Positions 1-12,200 of a stretch of DNA of 64,000 nucleotides are shown here, piece after piece. Within the stretch, counting starts at the first letter, position 1, and the number at the start of each line of letters is the position of its first letter. Source of the DNA: Earliella scabrosa (taxonomy: Eukaryota; Basidiomycota; Agaricomycetes; Polyporales; Polyporaceae); contig JABYQQ010000001.1 of NCBI GenBank assembly GCA_022605405.1, positions 2,046,001 through 2,110,000 of the forward strand. Direction: 5' to 3'. The position numbers and the translations under genes are program-made. The notes under the pieces are model-generated. The model searched no databases. It saw only the letters and a list, made by a program, of their open reading frames with translations, and was not told where the DNA came from.

Positions 1-900
1 GCATTGACGCTAACCTAGGTGCAACCATTGGTGAGTACCCAATGGAGCTTGGCTTGTCTCTATTGAGCACGACCGCTAAGAAGTTGGGGCAGCCGGCACG
101 ATTGAGTCGTGAGCCTCTAAATGTGCCTTTAGAAGTCCCCTTATGATATACTCACCTCACCAGCTGGTATTGTGCAACGTGGTACGATGTAGAGAAAAAC
201 ATAGCAGTAAGTGTTCCTGTGGTTAGAACCGGAGTCGGCCGTGGTCTCGACTGACGTGGTACCAGTGGCTTCTATATCTCGGACTTGGATCAGCATCGTT
301 AGCGGACGTGCTCATCACTATCACCTCGTGCATTCTACTTGGAAGGCAACGGGACAGGAGCATTACCTACAAGTACGTACCTCGGACTGTAGTGTGTTGT
401 AGTATTAGTGACTAATCAGCGACATCACGCTCAGACTGGACACGACGATGCGCACTATGCAGCTGTATGTAGTGAACACCGGCGCATCGACCAGGTACGC
501 AAACCAGCTGACGTCTTCGTGATACGACGAGTAGACTGTGATATGATGCAGTGTATGCTCCTTGCTCACCTTGTTCCTGGTATGCGTCCCGCTTCTCATA
601 GCACCCCGGCACGCTATTCACTATATGGATGCAGTACATCGCCGGGCCCACGACCATGGTGTACTTCATCGTATTCTGCATCTTGCCCAAACGTTAGTCA
701 TCATCTCTCCAATGCCACCATCTATGTCTCAATCATCATCTCGCTAGTGTTCCTCAACGCCATGCTCGCGATGCTAAACGCACGCAAATCATTTCGCACC
801 CAGATGTTACGCGAGTTCGTTCACGTACAACCAAATGTATCCATCCCTCTGAGAGCCTGCGCACGGGACATGGAGAATGGAGAAATCAGCGCGGTGAGTC
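1..900 (+). pseudogene. DUF6534-type membrane protein, 3' portion, decayed
   Basis: Plus-strand pieces of a seven-helix-type basidiomycete membrane protein of unknown function. Positions 1-30 read IDANLGATI and stop at a GTGAGT donor, in the same phase as exon 1 of the better-preserved copy at 14.65-16.69 kb. Positions 249-369 encode a membrane helix with GSASLADVLITI. Around 620-690 the frame gives AGPTTMVYFIVFCILPK. From about 735 the family-typical C-terminal helix FLNAMLAMLNARKSFR follows. Only about 220 nt separate the exon 1 end from the GSASLADV helix, where relatives carry some 170 residues, so the middle of the gene is missing. The gene begins upstream of the window. The family name is recalled from the C-terminal LNARKS signature, not searched. 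Confidence 0.65.
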
Positions 901-959
901 TCTTCTGGTGGAACGGATACATAGCGGCTGACTGGGACGCACTGGTAGCCATCGTCGGC

Positions 960-1628
960 AATGCTGAAGAGCAGTCTTCAAGTCGTTGACCCCATGCGCA
1001 GTCACAGCATGTTTTGACCTTCTCGCGATTGACCTTGGATCATGCATGTATTGCAAAAGCTCAGCGATCATACGCATGCCCATGCGTCTCTGCAAATGTT
1101 CTACAAGCATTTCCACGCGCAGGCACGCCTCATGCATGACGTGCTCGTTCTCGTCCGACAGCGCACCTCCACCTTTGATCGGTGCGTCTAAAGAGTCGGC
1201 GTTGCACCTACTCAGGGCCATGTCGTTTCCCGCATTTACCTTGAGACGGTTGAGGTCAGCTAACCCGAGTCTCACCTAATCAAGCCCACGCTCTCTGATC
1301 ACCCATTGTTTTGGTGCGATTCATACTCAGTCTCATGCCTCGCGGAGCCGCGCTAACCTCTCGTCGCAGTATCTCGTCGGCCCTATGACCATGGTCTGGT
1401 CCTGCATCTTGCCCAAATGCCAGGTTCTCGACCATAGCTGCACATAGACTTACCCACGCTCACCACATCTAGTGTTGTGGACCAGATGCGTGGTACATAG
1501 AACCTGGTAGAATCATGTGCGGGGAGAACACCATGTGCGATGCAGTTCGATCACTCGTTCACGGAATCCTGGCTATACAATACAGCCACCCAGATACACA
1601 TAAATACACGAGACTCACATGTACGCAG
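960..1628. other. Interval with a small DUF6534 relic and an unassigned open frame
   Basis: No complete gene is seen. Plus-strand bases near 1,362-1,425 read GPMTMVWSCILPK, a short relic of the penultimate DUF6534 helix that also occurs near 620-690. On the minus strand, 886-1,275 is open for 129 codons, with a hydrophilic, helix-like translation that I do not recognise and no ATG at its upstream end. The rest is the 3' flank of the thioesterase gene. Confidence 0.4.
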
Positions 1629-2819
1629 TTATGCTTGTACCCTGAGCACTGTCTGCTCCACCACACTCCGGAGCCCGTCGGAGTCCGCAACAAAGCCTCC
1701 GACGTACTGCTGTACCAGCGGCTTCCAGCACGCGTCCGAGATCTGCATGTGAGCGCCCTCGCACGTCTCGAGCACGACGCGCCCGCGCTCGTCCAGAGTG
1801 CGCAGACCGATCCAGTCCTGCGTGTACAGCGGCTGCAGGCGCATCGGCACGATCGTCTTCTCGTCCCCGCTCTCCTTGCTCTCGGGCGCGTAGGAGCCGA
1901 ACCACGCGGACTCCTTCGGGACGACGGTCTTGTCGGCGGAGAACAGGACGAGGACGAGGGCATTGAGCGTCGCGAGATTCCTGGCGTACGTCCCGTTGCG
2001 CTGCTCAGATACCTCGTTGTTGATGGACGGTAGGAACTTGTTGTACTCGAGGTAGGTTTCGAGCTGGTCGGGGTCGCGGTAGTATTGCGCCTGCATGGAA
2101 ACGTGCGTCGGTTCTTGTGAACCACAAATACTACTGTGACAATGCAGTGCTGACCTGGACGACATTGTTCTGCGCCCACTCGGTGTAGACGGCTCCATGA
2201 GCGGCGCGGCGGGCGAGTTGGCAGAAGACGTCCCACCTGCCGCATGGGGGCAGGTCCGAGACACCCATGTGTTGCGAGCCAAATGTGATGAGGTTGTTCA
2301 CTGGGGGTGCGTTGTACCTCTCGATATATGCCCGCAGGAACTGTCCTCCTGTGTGCGCATGGTCGCTGGTGTCTCGGGACGCATCCATACGTGAAGACGA
2401 TGAACGACACGCACCTTGCGAGAACCCAATGGCATCAAACCCGCCCCTCAGCTCAGTGACGTTGGACAGCTGCTCCGCCACAAAATCCACCTGCTCGTCT
2501 ACCACCCCGAACTCCGAGGGTGTTAGATGCGTGACACGGGCGACGACAGTTCGGAGCGGGGTCTGGACAAACTCACGAATGCGGCCTTCCTGTCTTCCTC
2601 CAGGTCCTCCTTGAGATAAACAGAGTGTATGAAAATTCCTGGGTGCACTTCCTTGATGAGGTTCATGAATTCAAGCATCCCTGGAGACGCATACGAGTCG
2701 CCCATGCCGTGCCAGATGACGAGGGGTCGTCTTGGAGCTTCTGCTGAGATAGTAGGCACAGAGAGCGCATAGCACAGCAAAGACAGCAAGCAGATGCCCA
2801 GAGCTAGTAGACGAACCAT
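1629..2819 (-). CDS. PPT1: Palmitoyl-protein thioesterase (PPT1 family)
   Basis: Lysosomal/vacuolar thioesterase that removes palmitate from S-acylated proteins. Four exons (2819-2577, 2511-2415, 2348-2155, 2090-1629) join in frame to 331 codons plus stop, close to the family's 300-330 residues. The start gives a signal peptide (MVRLLALGICLLSLLCYALS) followed by VIWHGMGDS, the oxyanion-side motif of PPT1. The nucleophile elbow GFSQGGQFLRAY is split by intron 2. Next come NLITFGSQHMGV and the Asp region (FSADKTVVPKESAWFG), and the catalytic His lies in CEGAHMQIS. Its upstream neighbour, the kinase-like gene, is transcribed divergently across 278 bp. An ATG-less extension of the frame exists above 2819, so the ATG at 2817-2819 is preferred. 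All catalytic elements are present and it looks functional. Confidence 0.94.
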
Positions 2820-3097
2820 GATGGCAGGTGGAGCAGAGTGCACTCAACAACAGACGATGGCAGCACTGACCCCGGCGCTTCCATTGCCATATTTGGGGGT
2901 GGGGCTTCGGCCCGACACAGGGGTCGAGACTCGAAAGTTACTAGTACGAGTTCCCTGATGGTCTCCCAGTACTCCTTCGAGGTCCGAAGTACTAGTAAGA
3001 CCTAGGTCTGTCATTGCGAAAAAGTGTGGGCACACTACTGACCGTCCACTGCTGGAGACCCAAACGAAACGTGAAATCATCCTGTTCTAGGTACAGG
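2820..3097. promoter_or_regulatory. Divergent intergenic region with a 10-bp inverted repeat
   Basis: This 278-bp spacer separates the divergently transcribed thioesterase and kinase-like genes. It contains TTACTAGTAC at 2938-2947 and its exact reverse complement GTACTAGTAA at 2989-2998, with 41 nt between. The arms could form a stem or be a paired protein-binding site. No function is known. Confidence 0.4.
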
Positions 3098-4264
3098 ATG
3101 GCTCAAAAAGCAGTCGCTCCGAACACACTCCGTGTCCATACGTTCACCACCCGTCCCACCAACCTCCCTGACCACAAGTCCATCATCGAAGAGTGTCGTC
3201 AGGCGTACTTGACCGCTTGCTCTCCCGGTACCCCCGGAGACAAGACTTACCCACTTCGCGGCATCGTGCTCTCCAACAAGTCCGCCTTCGTCAAATTTGC
3301 CCCGACCGTCCGTTTTCGAGAGGCCGAAATCCAAGACTACGTGGGCGGGAAACTCAAGGAGAAAGGAAGTGCCTCCGTGAGGGTGCCTGTCGTTTTCGAA
3401 TTCATTCAGTGGCACGGTGACGGATCTATCGTCATGGAGCTCATCCACGGCACGACCTGCAACGACACGCACGTCGTCCAGGTCGCCAGGGCTCTCGAAG
3501 AGCTCATCGCCATCGAGGCTCCAACCATGGCTCCTGGACCGGTCAAACCCAGCGGGCCTATCGACCACTTCTTCTTCCTATCCTTCTGTTCTGGACCTGC
3601 AGAAGCACCTCAACCGCGTACGTGTCTTATTTCGTCTTGTCTTCGACTCTCGTCTTTGCCCTCTCTCGCCCGTGCTAAACTGGTTTTTCCTCTCGCAGAT
3701 CCTGGCGCGCGAGGGCCACACCGAGAGGCTCGACCTCGTGGGCGAGGTCGAGCAGCTTGGCCTTCGCCTGTGTCCGGCGGACTTGGACGCGACAAACTTC
3801 ATGGTCGACTCCGAGAACGGCATGATCGTCGCGATCGACTTTGGCCAGACCTCGTTCCTCCCGCCCTGCTTCTTCAACTATGCGATCACCGTGGGCAAGC
3901 CGTATGCCAACCTGGCAGCTGCTCTTCCGAGAGGTCAAATACCCAAAGTATCCGAACGAGCAGCAGAGCCACATCGACCTGTTGGACTGGGCCAACTACG
4001 TCATGCAACTCGTTTGTACTGGGAACTTGTACGGTGAGCACATCCCATGTTCTGTCCCGCTCGCTCGCTCACTTGGCGTGAATGCTGATGTCGATGTGCT
4101 TCCACCTTCTTATCTCCGGTCCCGGGCACTCCCATACAATGCATGACTCGGCCGGATGTGCAAACGGTGGTCCACCTGGGTCGCGCATCGCTCGAGTACC
4201 TGTCAGTGATCTGTACATGGTGCATTCGTACTGGGCAGCCAAAGGCCGATTGGGACACGACGTG
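3098..4264 (+). pseudogene. Aminoglycoside phosphotransferase (APH)-like kinase, frame disrupted
   Basis: Member of the fungal APH/choline-kinase-like family, ATP-dependent small-molecule kinases of mostly unknown substrate. The ATG at 3098 opens MAQKAVAPNTLRVHTF. A conserved N-lobe follows, ending with VMELIHGTTC at about residue 110. An intron runs 3618-3698 (GTACGT...GCAG). The downstream exon has the family catalytic loop as LCPADLDATNFMVD and the metal-binding motif as VAIDFGQTSFLP; most family members have HGDL..N where this reads CPADLDATN. Two breaks are visible. Near 3575-3590 the frame of DHFFFL gives way to the frame of YPSVLDLQKHLNR. Near 3915-3925 the frame of KPYANLAAA gives way to that of REVKYPKYPNEQQ. 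Both downstream pieces look conserved, so this is a recent pseudogene or holds base-call errors. The 3' end is approximate. Confidence 0.72.
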
Positions 4265-4607
4265 ACCGATAGAGGTTTGACTCTCTTGCGCTTTCGCCCC
4301 GCACCTTGGATAGATACTGACTCGCTTGGTTTTGGTGCAGCCTATGCTCCTTGGTCACCCTGGCCACTCAGGTTGCAACCAAAGTTCCTGTTCCTATGTC
4401 ACCTAATACCCTCATAGTCATCAAGTACGCCTACCAGGTCCAAAGTACTGATTTAACCTATCTTCATTGTTGCTGGACATTGTAGAGCGCACAGCAGACC
4501 GCCGGCGGTGAGTGTTACCCGTTGTAATTGGGATCGCTTGTATTGTTGTGTTACATGTGTTACATCCGATGATTCCCTCTGAATAGCCTTACATCACGCC
4601 TACCCGC
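4265..4607. other. Short convergent intergenic region
   Basis: 3' flanks of the kinase-like gene and the dioxygenase gene, which converge here. No conserved frame or repeat was seen. Confidence 0.5.
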
Positions 4608-5900
4608 TCAAGCATATTTCGTATCCGCTGTCTGAAACTGGAGGACCTCACGCCTGCTCTTCGACTTGGGGTCAAAGTACGGGCGCTCGCCGAGACCAAC
4701 GACACGGTTGCCCACGCGGAGCTCGGTCGCCTCATAGTCGTTCCTGCGCAAGCACCCGCATCAGCACCCAACGCCGTACAACCATGGGAAGAGAGGGCTC
4801 TCAGTGGGAAACTCACGTTGCGGTGTGGAACGTCGCGCGGTTGTCCCAGATCGCGACCGAGTCCTTCTCCCACCGGAAGCGCACCTGCAGGTCGTGGTTC
4901 TCCGAAACGTGCCGCGCGAGGTAGTCGAGCATGTTCGCCGACTCGTCCTCGGTCAGCTCCAGGATCCGCGTCGTGAAGCTCTTGTTCACGAAGAGCGTCT
5001 TGTAGCCCGTGACGGGGTGCGTGCGAATGACCGGGCTGCGGGGGGTTCACGCGAGAGAGTCAGCACACCCGCCCCTCCTCCTCTTCCGTCCCTTCTTCGC
5101 GCATCACGCGAGCGGGGCAGTGGGAACGAAACAGAGCGAACACTCACTGGACGGCGCGCAGGTCCGTGCCCGTGTTCTCAGGCGCACCGCGCTCGGTGAT
5201 GAGCTCGCGGCCGTCCGCCTTGGCGACCTTGTGGAAGAAGTTGCCGTCGTGCTCGGCCGTGAGGCCCTCGAGGAACCGCGCGAGCGCAGGCGAGAGGCGG
5301 TCGTACGCCTCGTACCCGGACGCCCAGAGCGTGTCGCCGCCGACGTCGGGGAGGGTGTGCAGCTTGAGGATCGCGTAGTCGGACGGGACGGGCTCGAACG
5401 TGATGTCCGCGTGCCAGCCCGCGCTCGCCCGCTGGTTCTTGCGGAACCCTGCGCGCGCGATGCCCCTGAGGGTGCATTGTCAGATATGTTTTCACGGGGG
5501 GAGACTTTGCACGGGATGGAGGGGTGTGGAGCAAGGTGCACGGGTGGGACACTCACATCTGGGACGAGATCACGCTCGTGTCCGCGCCGAGCTCAGGCGT
5601 GTCCTCGGACACAGGGTGCCGATGCAGCGAGCTCGTCGCGGGGCGGCCGGTGAGCTGACCGAGACGGAGCGCGAGCTCCTTTTGCTGCTGGATGGTGAGG
5701 TCCTGGCCGCGGAAGAAGACGACGCCGCGGTGCGAGATGAGGACGGCGAGGTCGCGGATGAGCTCGTCGCTGTTCGGCGCGGCAAGGAGGGCGGAGAGCT
5801 GGGTGTTCGGCGACGTGAACTCGGTGCCGATGTGCGGGGTGAGGTGGGTGGAGGGGTATGCGGCGAGCGAGCCGAGGAGCGAGGGCGGGATGGCGGGCAT
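4608..5900 (-). CDS. TauD/TfdA-type Fe(II)/2-oxoglutarate dioxygenase
   Basis: Fe(II)- and 2-oxoglutarate-dependent oxygenase of the fungal taurine/sulfonate dioxygenase family. Four exons (5900-5557, 5465-5148, then about 5036-4816 and 4743-4608) join in phase. Exon 1 has HIGTEF, RDLAVLISHRGVVFFRGQD and LHRHPVSEDTPELG. Exon 2 has the iron-binding H-x-D as GWHADITFEPVPSDYAILK. Exon 3 has HPVIRTHPVTGYKTLFVN and the distal iron-binding His in WDNRATFHTAT. Exon 4 ends ERPYFDP...TADTKYA. The start is uncertain: an upstream stretch near 5955-6000 reads LPPTSYYPR, which looks like coding N-terminus, but its phase does not join through the visible GTAAGC...CGCAG intron. The substrate is probably a sulfonate or related acid, inferred from the family only. 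Confidence 0.9.
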
Positions 5901-6515
5901 GTCTGCGTCGGGTGCGTGCGGGGTTACCGATGCGCGCGGGGGAGGAGGAGCTTACGCGGGGGTAGTAGGACGTCGGGGGCAGGATCACCGTCCCTGCACA
6001 ATTGAAGGAAAAGCTGGTGAACCGATTGCGATAGGATCGCGCGAGGGTTTTTGTACACAGGGGCACAATCTCAGATCGACCCTCGTCGCGATATCAGTTC
6101 ACGCAGGAATCACCACCAGACCATGACCATGCGCTTCGAAGACTCTAGAGCCTCGCCCCCGCGGGCAGCGACACCATCTCCCCGATCGCTGTCGCGGTTT
6201 GTCGCGTTTTTGTCGCGTTTCTCGGCGTGGAAGGCGTGCTCACTCCTTGAGACACACGGAGTGGCACGCGACCCGGTCCGCACGCTTGACAAATGACAAG
6301 CGATCTCCAATGATGTCGGCCCCGTTTCTCCGCAAGCACGTCAAAATCACGGTTCGCACCGGCTGCGAATTTGAGTACTTTTTGCGGTGCAGTCGAGGGC
6401 ATCGTATCAGCCCTCTTGTTTGGCAGTACTCTGCGTATCATACAGTGACACGACTCAAAATACACATTTCCATCCCTCGTCTAATAGATCATCATGAGAC
6501 ATTAAGCATTACATT
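5901..6515. other. Intergenic, upstream of the dioxygenase and downstream of the transporter
   Basis: It holds the promoter of the dioxygenase and the 3' end of the transporter. The 5955-6000 stretch on the minus strand may be an unassigned first coding exon of the dioxygenase. Nothing else was recognised. Confidence 0.45.
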
Positions 6516-8396
6516 TTACAAGGCGTTACTCGCGCAGGTGAACACCGTCTGCCCTGCGTAGTTGATGATGATGCTTTGTACCGAGACCTGCGGGGCCAAC
6601 AGCGTCAGCACTAGCTCAGCGAAGGGAGACTGGCGGATGACTCACATATGTGCCGGCGACAAGAACGTACACGCCAAACACGATGATCGCGTAGTTGAGC
6701 AGCGTCTCCGCAGAGCGCCATGGTCCTGCCCATCGCGACTTGCCAGGGTAGAGCGTGAGGTATGCCATACCCCAGAAGATGAACCTGTCAGCGCCGTCAG
6801 TTAGAGCACATTTGAACAGCTGAGGATGAGGAGACTCACCCGAACCACCCGTCGAACAGCGAGCTCATCAAGCTCAGCATGTCCGAGAAGAACGGAATAA
6901 CCTACGCAGCCCCACGTTAGTGATCCACGAGAAATCCGCAACAGGACAGCGCAAGAGACGCACCTCGGAGATGATGAACGCCAATATCCATGTCACGGCG
7001 AGGATGCCGACCCAGCTCGCCCAGCCGACGACGGTGTTCGAGTGCAGGTGGCGCGAGTCGCGGAACAGGCGGAAGAACACGAACCGCGCGGTAACGGACG
7101 AGTAGAGCGAGCCGAGGAAGACGATCGTCGGGATCGCGAACGAGAACGCGATCTTCTTGTACGGGTCCTGCAGCGAGCCGAACGCGGGCGCGGTCATGTA
7201 CTGGTTCCCCACCCAGTGGTACATGAGCGCGCCGCAGAGCGTGAAGGTGATGATCTCGCAGATGGTCACGGCCCAGAGCGCTGCCAGAGCGAGCAGTGTT
7301 GTGAGCGCGCATGTACAATCGGGCAACGCGAGGGACGTGCACGCACCCTTGGGGAAGTCCTTGGGGTTCTTCATCTCGGCAATGAACGACGGGAGCGTGA
7401 TCTGTCCAATGAATGTGTACGCGATGTTGAGGAACGCAGACATGCCCGCGATGTAGCTCGTGCCCTTGACCGGGAAGAGAGTTACGATGGGCTCATCACC
7501 AGGGATGTATCCCGAGGGGTGGTCCTGGACACCGGCGAAGACAATCGCGAGCAGGACGGCGATACCCATGGTCACTGCGCTGAATGTCCCGAGCCCCGAG
7601 AGCTGGCTGAGGGGACGGGGAAGCGCGAAGAGGAAGCAGACGATGGTCGAGATGGCGCTGAACGTCACGGTACAAGTGGCCGAGTTGGTGAGCGTGTTGA
7701 GCAGCTTCGCACCAACGAGACAGTGGAGTGCTGTGTGCGAGACATGAGAACGTGTACGTTGCGCGCACGCGGATGGAAGGGGGATGCGACGGAGACGCGA
7801 CTTGGAGAGCGAATGGGACATGGCACGTGATCGAGTACTCACCCTGGATGAACGTGTTGTTGAAGACGAAGAACACGGACGTGATGTTGTACGCGAGCTG
7901 CGAGCCGCCGAAGAGCATCTTGCCAATGTCGCAGATGTCGCGGATCTCGGGGTGCTTGAGACAGAACCGCCATAGGACGAGGGATGTGTACTGCACGCTT
8001 GCCGCGACCGAGATTGTGACGATGACGCCGGGGACCAGTCCGAGGATCGAGAACGACCTGCAGCGGGCGGTGAGGGTTCAATGCGATACGCCGAAGGGGT
8101 TCTTGATTGCGTACCAGGGGAAGGAGAGAATGGCGAGACAGATGTACTCGCTGAACAGCAGGCTGGCTGTCTGAGCAAGCGAAAGCAGTGCTCAGCAAGA
8201 GCAAATGGGGATATAAAAAAAACAGAGCGCGAACCTTTTGCCAGGAGCATGTCCTGTACTTGATTTCGTGGTCCTGCTCCTTCGCGATCTGGATGCCGAC
8301 GCTCTCGATGTCAGACTCCTCGAAGCTCGACTCGGAGAGACGCTGCTTCGGCAAGTCGAGCTTCTCGTTCTCCGTTTGGGGTCCCGGGGCGGCCAT
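6516..8396 (-). CDS. Amino acid transporter, AAAP/AVT type (Aa_trans)
   Basis: Multi-pass transporter of the amino acid/auxin permease family, related to fungal vacuolar AVT transporters that exchange neutral amino acids for protons. The ATG at 8394-8396 opens MAAPGPQTENEKLDLP, a hydrophilic tail with an acidic stretch (SFEESDIESVGIQ). Following exons give TASLLFSEYICLAILSFPW (helix 1), VIVTISVAASVQYTSLVL, KMLFGGSQLAYNITSVFF, a long exon with several helices ending QITLPSFIAEMKNPKDFPK, then ALWAVTICEIITFTLCGAL and TIVFLGSLYSSVTARFVFF. The C-terminus is SVQSIIINYAGQTVFTCAS. The motif NIAYTFIGQITLPSFI matches the family's conserved helix. Exons are separated by GT-AG introns of about 50-70 nt. 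The frame appears intact. Substrate and membrane are inferred from the family. Confidence 0.88.
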
Positions 8397-9285
8397 GGTC
8401 GGGTCGGAGGGAGTCGTGTGCACCGGGAAGAGACAGACCTCCAAGTTTTGAACGCCTCCCCACGAAAAAATTGATGTCGATCGACGCGGGGATAGAAAGG
8501 GGGGCACGCCGTCGTCGGCCACTATCGCGTGCTTCCATCATCGTTGGCGCAAGAGGTGGTTAGCCATAAATGGACGACCGCAGCCCTAAGGTGGAGTAGC
8601 ATCCGCTAGACGCCCTCTCCTGATCTTGGCCGGACTGCCGCTCGAGGTAAGCGGCGGCACCGACCTCGTATCCCGTTCTGGGGAAAACATGCGCCTCCTC
8701 TCGTCGGCTAATTCTTTCTCGTCTTGATCTTTCAGCCTTCAGGCCATCCTCATTGTGCTCGATCGAGAGTGCCTTACTCTATAGACGCCAACTTTCCGTT
8801 ACATAGCTCATCTGCACTCCGTCTCATGGTCCCCGCGACACGGACGAATGCATGGATCGGTGCCGTAATACTAACAAGTCTGCTCCTAGCTCACTGCGCC
8901 ATGAGGGCGAATCATGACCGCAGGATTATTCCGATGGCAAGCCCGATGCACTCACTATCAGGGTCAGCTGTGCGTCCTTATCTCTCTCCGTCCCACGCTG
9001 CCAAGGCGAGAACGCATTCTGCGTGCACACGCACTACGGTGACTCAATACTTATACTATGATGCGACAGTCGAAGCGAGCCAAAGGCCTTGAGGATCAAG
9101 CAAGCCTCAAGGGAGTGCATTCGTGTAGGTGCTGGCAGGCGAGTTACTGTCGGTTGGTCGAGTCATGGGGACAGCATGAATTCTCAGCACGAACGTGTGT
9201 CGCTTGTCTTCGCCTTGATGACTGCATGATGACGAGCTGAAGTGCGCACTGTGTTTCACCGTAAGTTACGGCTCTCAAGTCGTCC
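8397..9285. other. Intergenic region of 0.9 kb
   Basis: 5' flank of the transporter and 3' flank of the aminopeptidase. A 122-codon open frame at 8,724-9,092 (+) has no recognisable motif and is probably fortuitous. No repeat or RNA gene was seen. Confidence 0.45.
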
Positions 9286-12200
9286 TCATACGCGACCCTC
9301 CGGTCGCTGTTCGAGCCACCGTACGAGCTCTTCTGTCGAACGCTACAACAAAACAGGGCCATTAAGCCTATCACCCACGCCTGAAAGTAGACGCTCTCGA
9401 ACGCACCTTGATCCACGCCGCACGAGTGCGAATGTTGTCCAGGGACTGCTTCAGTGCCAGATCGTAGCCCGAGGTATCCTTGTCCTGCCGTACACAACGG
9501 ATGAGGGGCGCGGACGCCGGACGGTGAACACACCACTAGTACTGTTACTCACCTTGAAGAACGCCGCGGTGGCCTCATAGTCTTCCTCAGATGCCAGCGC
9601 CTGGAACGACACCTACCAGCCCGAAGTCCCGTTTCCGGTCCACCCGCAGGCCTCAAGGGCGACTCGCACTCACCTCGATCCACCGCGTCAGGTTGAACGT
9701 GCCCGCATAGCGCCTCTCCAGCTCGGCAAAGTGCTCCTTCGTCTTCTCCGCGAGGAACTTGCGCGTGCGCGGGTTCCGCTGCAGCCCGTGGAAGTAGTTG
9801 AGCACGTCCTGCGTGCGCGCCTCGTGCCGGATGACCTCGAACGTCGCCTCCGCGAGCGCCGCGTCCCTGCTCGCGCCGAGCGCGACCATCGCGGAGATGC
9901 CCTGTCCCGGGTTCTTGGGCTGCTGCGCGGTCGCCTTCACGCGCTCCCATTCTGCTCTTCCGCCCTCCTGCACGCCCTGCGAGATGTGAATGGTCAGGGG
10001 AGAAGTGAGGAAGAGGCATGGTTCGGGGAAGCGGCTCACGATGGTGAACGTGATCGTCGTAAGGTCGCTGGGGATTTTGGAGTCGTCGCCGGTCTGAAGG
10101 AAGTGGTCGAAGCGACTCTTGAGTTCTGCAACAACCCTGGACGCCACCGCGCGAGATCAGTGAGGGAGCATGACCGTTCATGAGCGGGGACACGCACGTA
10201 GGGTCGCCTGCACCCGCAGCCTGCTCGATAGCGCTCGTACGAAGTTGCTGGTCATTGGGCGAGTCTGACTCGGAGTATTCGAAGCCAAGCCGCTTAATGA
10301 GCGGCTTATAGAGATCCTACATAATGTGCGTATGTGCGCGTGGTCAGAACTGAGACTTGAGCAGCCACGCGAACGACGTATAACCTGTCGCCGAGACGCA
10401 CCCGTCGGAACGCATCGAGCAGATCCACAACGCGCGGATGCTCGTACCACGTTGAGACAATGGTCGTGAGGTACGTCGCGATTGTGTTCCACACGAAGTC
10501 TGTGAGGAATAGGTATCAATTCGCGCGATGGGGGAGAAATGTCTAAAGTACTGACATTCTGTCTCGCTACCAGAGAGGGAGTTGACGAGCCCGAGTGCAG
10601 CGCTCAACGATGAGTATCCTGCGTTGGCGAGCGCAAAGGCGTCCAAAACTAGCCCGATGCGGTCCGACAGCGAGAACGGTGAGTCGGCGGCGGCGGCTTG
10701 CTCGCCGAGCTTCACCAGCCGCTCCGCGCTGTACTGCACGGCGACTAGAAGCAGTGGATAAGCGTATTGTAGAGGTCGGGCAAGAATGCGACGCACAGAA
10801 ACCGGTGGTGCCCGCGTTGAGCTTGAACGGCTTGGTGGTGTCCAGGGGAATGAACTTCTCGCGCTCGTCGAGGAGAATGTTCGTGTCGACTACCGGCGTG
10901 CCGTCCTCCGAGACAGTGAGCAGACTCAGAGGTACCACCCTGTATTCATGCACGGCGGACTGTGAGAGATGTCACGACAACAGGAACGGTTCAGGAGAGA
11001 CGCGTACCAGATCGTCTGATTGTCCTTCGGGTCTGCAGGTCCCGACTCAAGGAACCTGTCCTGCCGGACATGAATACCGCCCTGCTTCTCGGTGACGGTG
11101 ATGACTGGGTATCCCATCTGCTTGATCCATTTGTCCATCATCCTCGGGATATCGAGACCCGTCGCGGTCTGGATAGCTTCCCATAGGTCCTTAGTGACGG
11201 TGTTCTTGTACTGGTGCTTCTTGAGGTAGAGCGATATCCCCTTAAGGAAGCTCTTCTCGCCGACGTAGCTTGACAACATGCGGAGAACGGAGGCTGCCTT
11301 GGCGTACGAGAGGGCGTCGAAGATCTGTATTCGAAGCCATCAGGATGAGTGTATCGTTATCCGGGCGAATCGTCCGCGAGACTCACCTGAAGAATCTTGT
11401 TGGCGTCGGGGCATTCGACTTCGACCGGGTGGGAGGATAGCTTGCAGTCCAGTGCACGGGCGCGCAAGAAGCTGGTAGACAGAAATTCCGAGTCTGACTT
11501 CCACTCTGGCCACAATCTGTGACCGATACTCAGTGTCATTTCTGGGGCAGTGAGTTAGGCCGAACCTTTCTACAAAAACTATCAGCAAACAGCCGGGCGC
11601 GTTCAGAGGAAGGCATACCTAGGATGACCTTGTCGCCCATCTAGAGCCGGTTGTGGTATCTATCAGAACGACGAGAAGCTGACGCAAATGAAAGTGGCTG
11701 CTTACAAGTGTCGCGAAACCTGGCAGAAAGGTCAAGACACCTCAACTCCGAAGAAGTAGTTCTTAGCTCACCCTCGTTCAGATACAGGTTATCCCACCAC
11801 TCCATCGTCGTAATGTCTCCGAACCTGCAGGACGTGCATCCACAATACATCAGACCCCCGTTGCACGATCAAGACACGCGGGATGAAATTCGAACTGACC
11901 ACATGTGAGCCACTTCGTGGCCGACCATAGAGGCGACGTATTGCTTCATGTGAATGTTATTCGACGCCTCGTCGTAAAGCAGACACTGGTTGCGCCCAAC
12001 GATCAGACCCTGCGGTGACTTAGTCAGATCGTCTTCAGACGAGATCAGCATCCATCTATACGTGCCCAGTTCTCCATACCACCTTCACGATGTTACTTCT
12101 TGATCGTCTCAGTTATACACGGATGCAGTGGACAGCAACGTACCAAGGTCAAAGTCGGCAGACTTAAACCAAGCATCAGATCGTGGCCATTGATACAATC

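Noticed and set aside
1559..2410. 283-codon open frame on the minus strand
   Set aside because: It overlaps the thioesterase exons in another frame and reads Arg/Ser-rich; a shadow of the real gene.
7042..7830. 262-codon open frame on the plus strand
   Set aside because: Antisense to the amino acid transporter exons, charged low-complexity translation, no motif.
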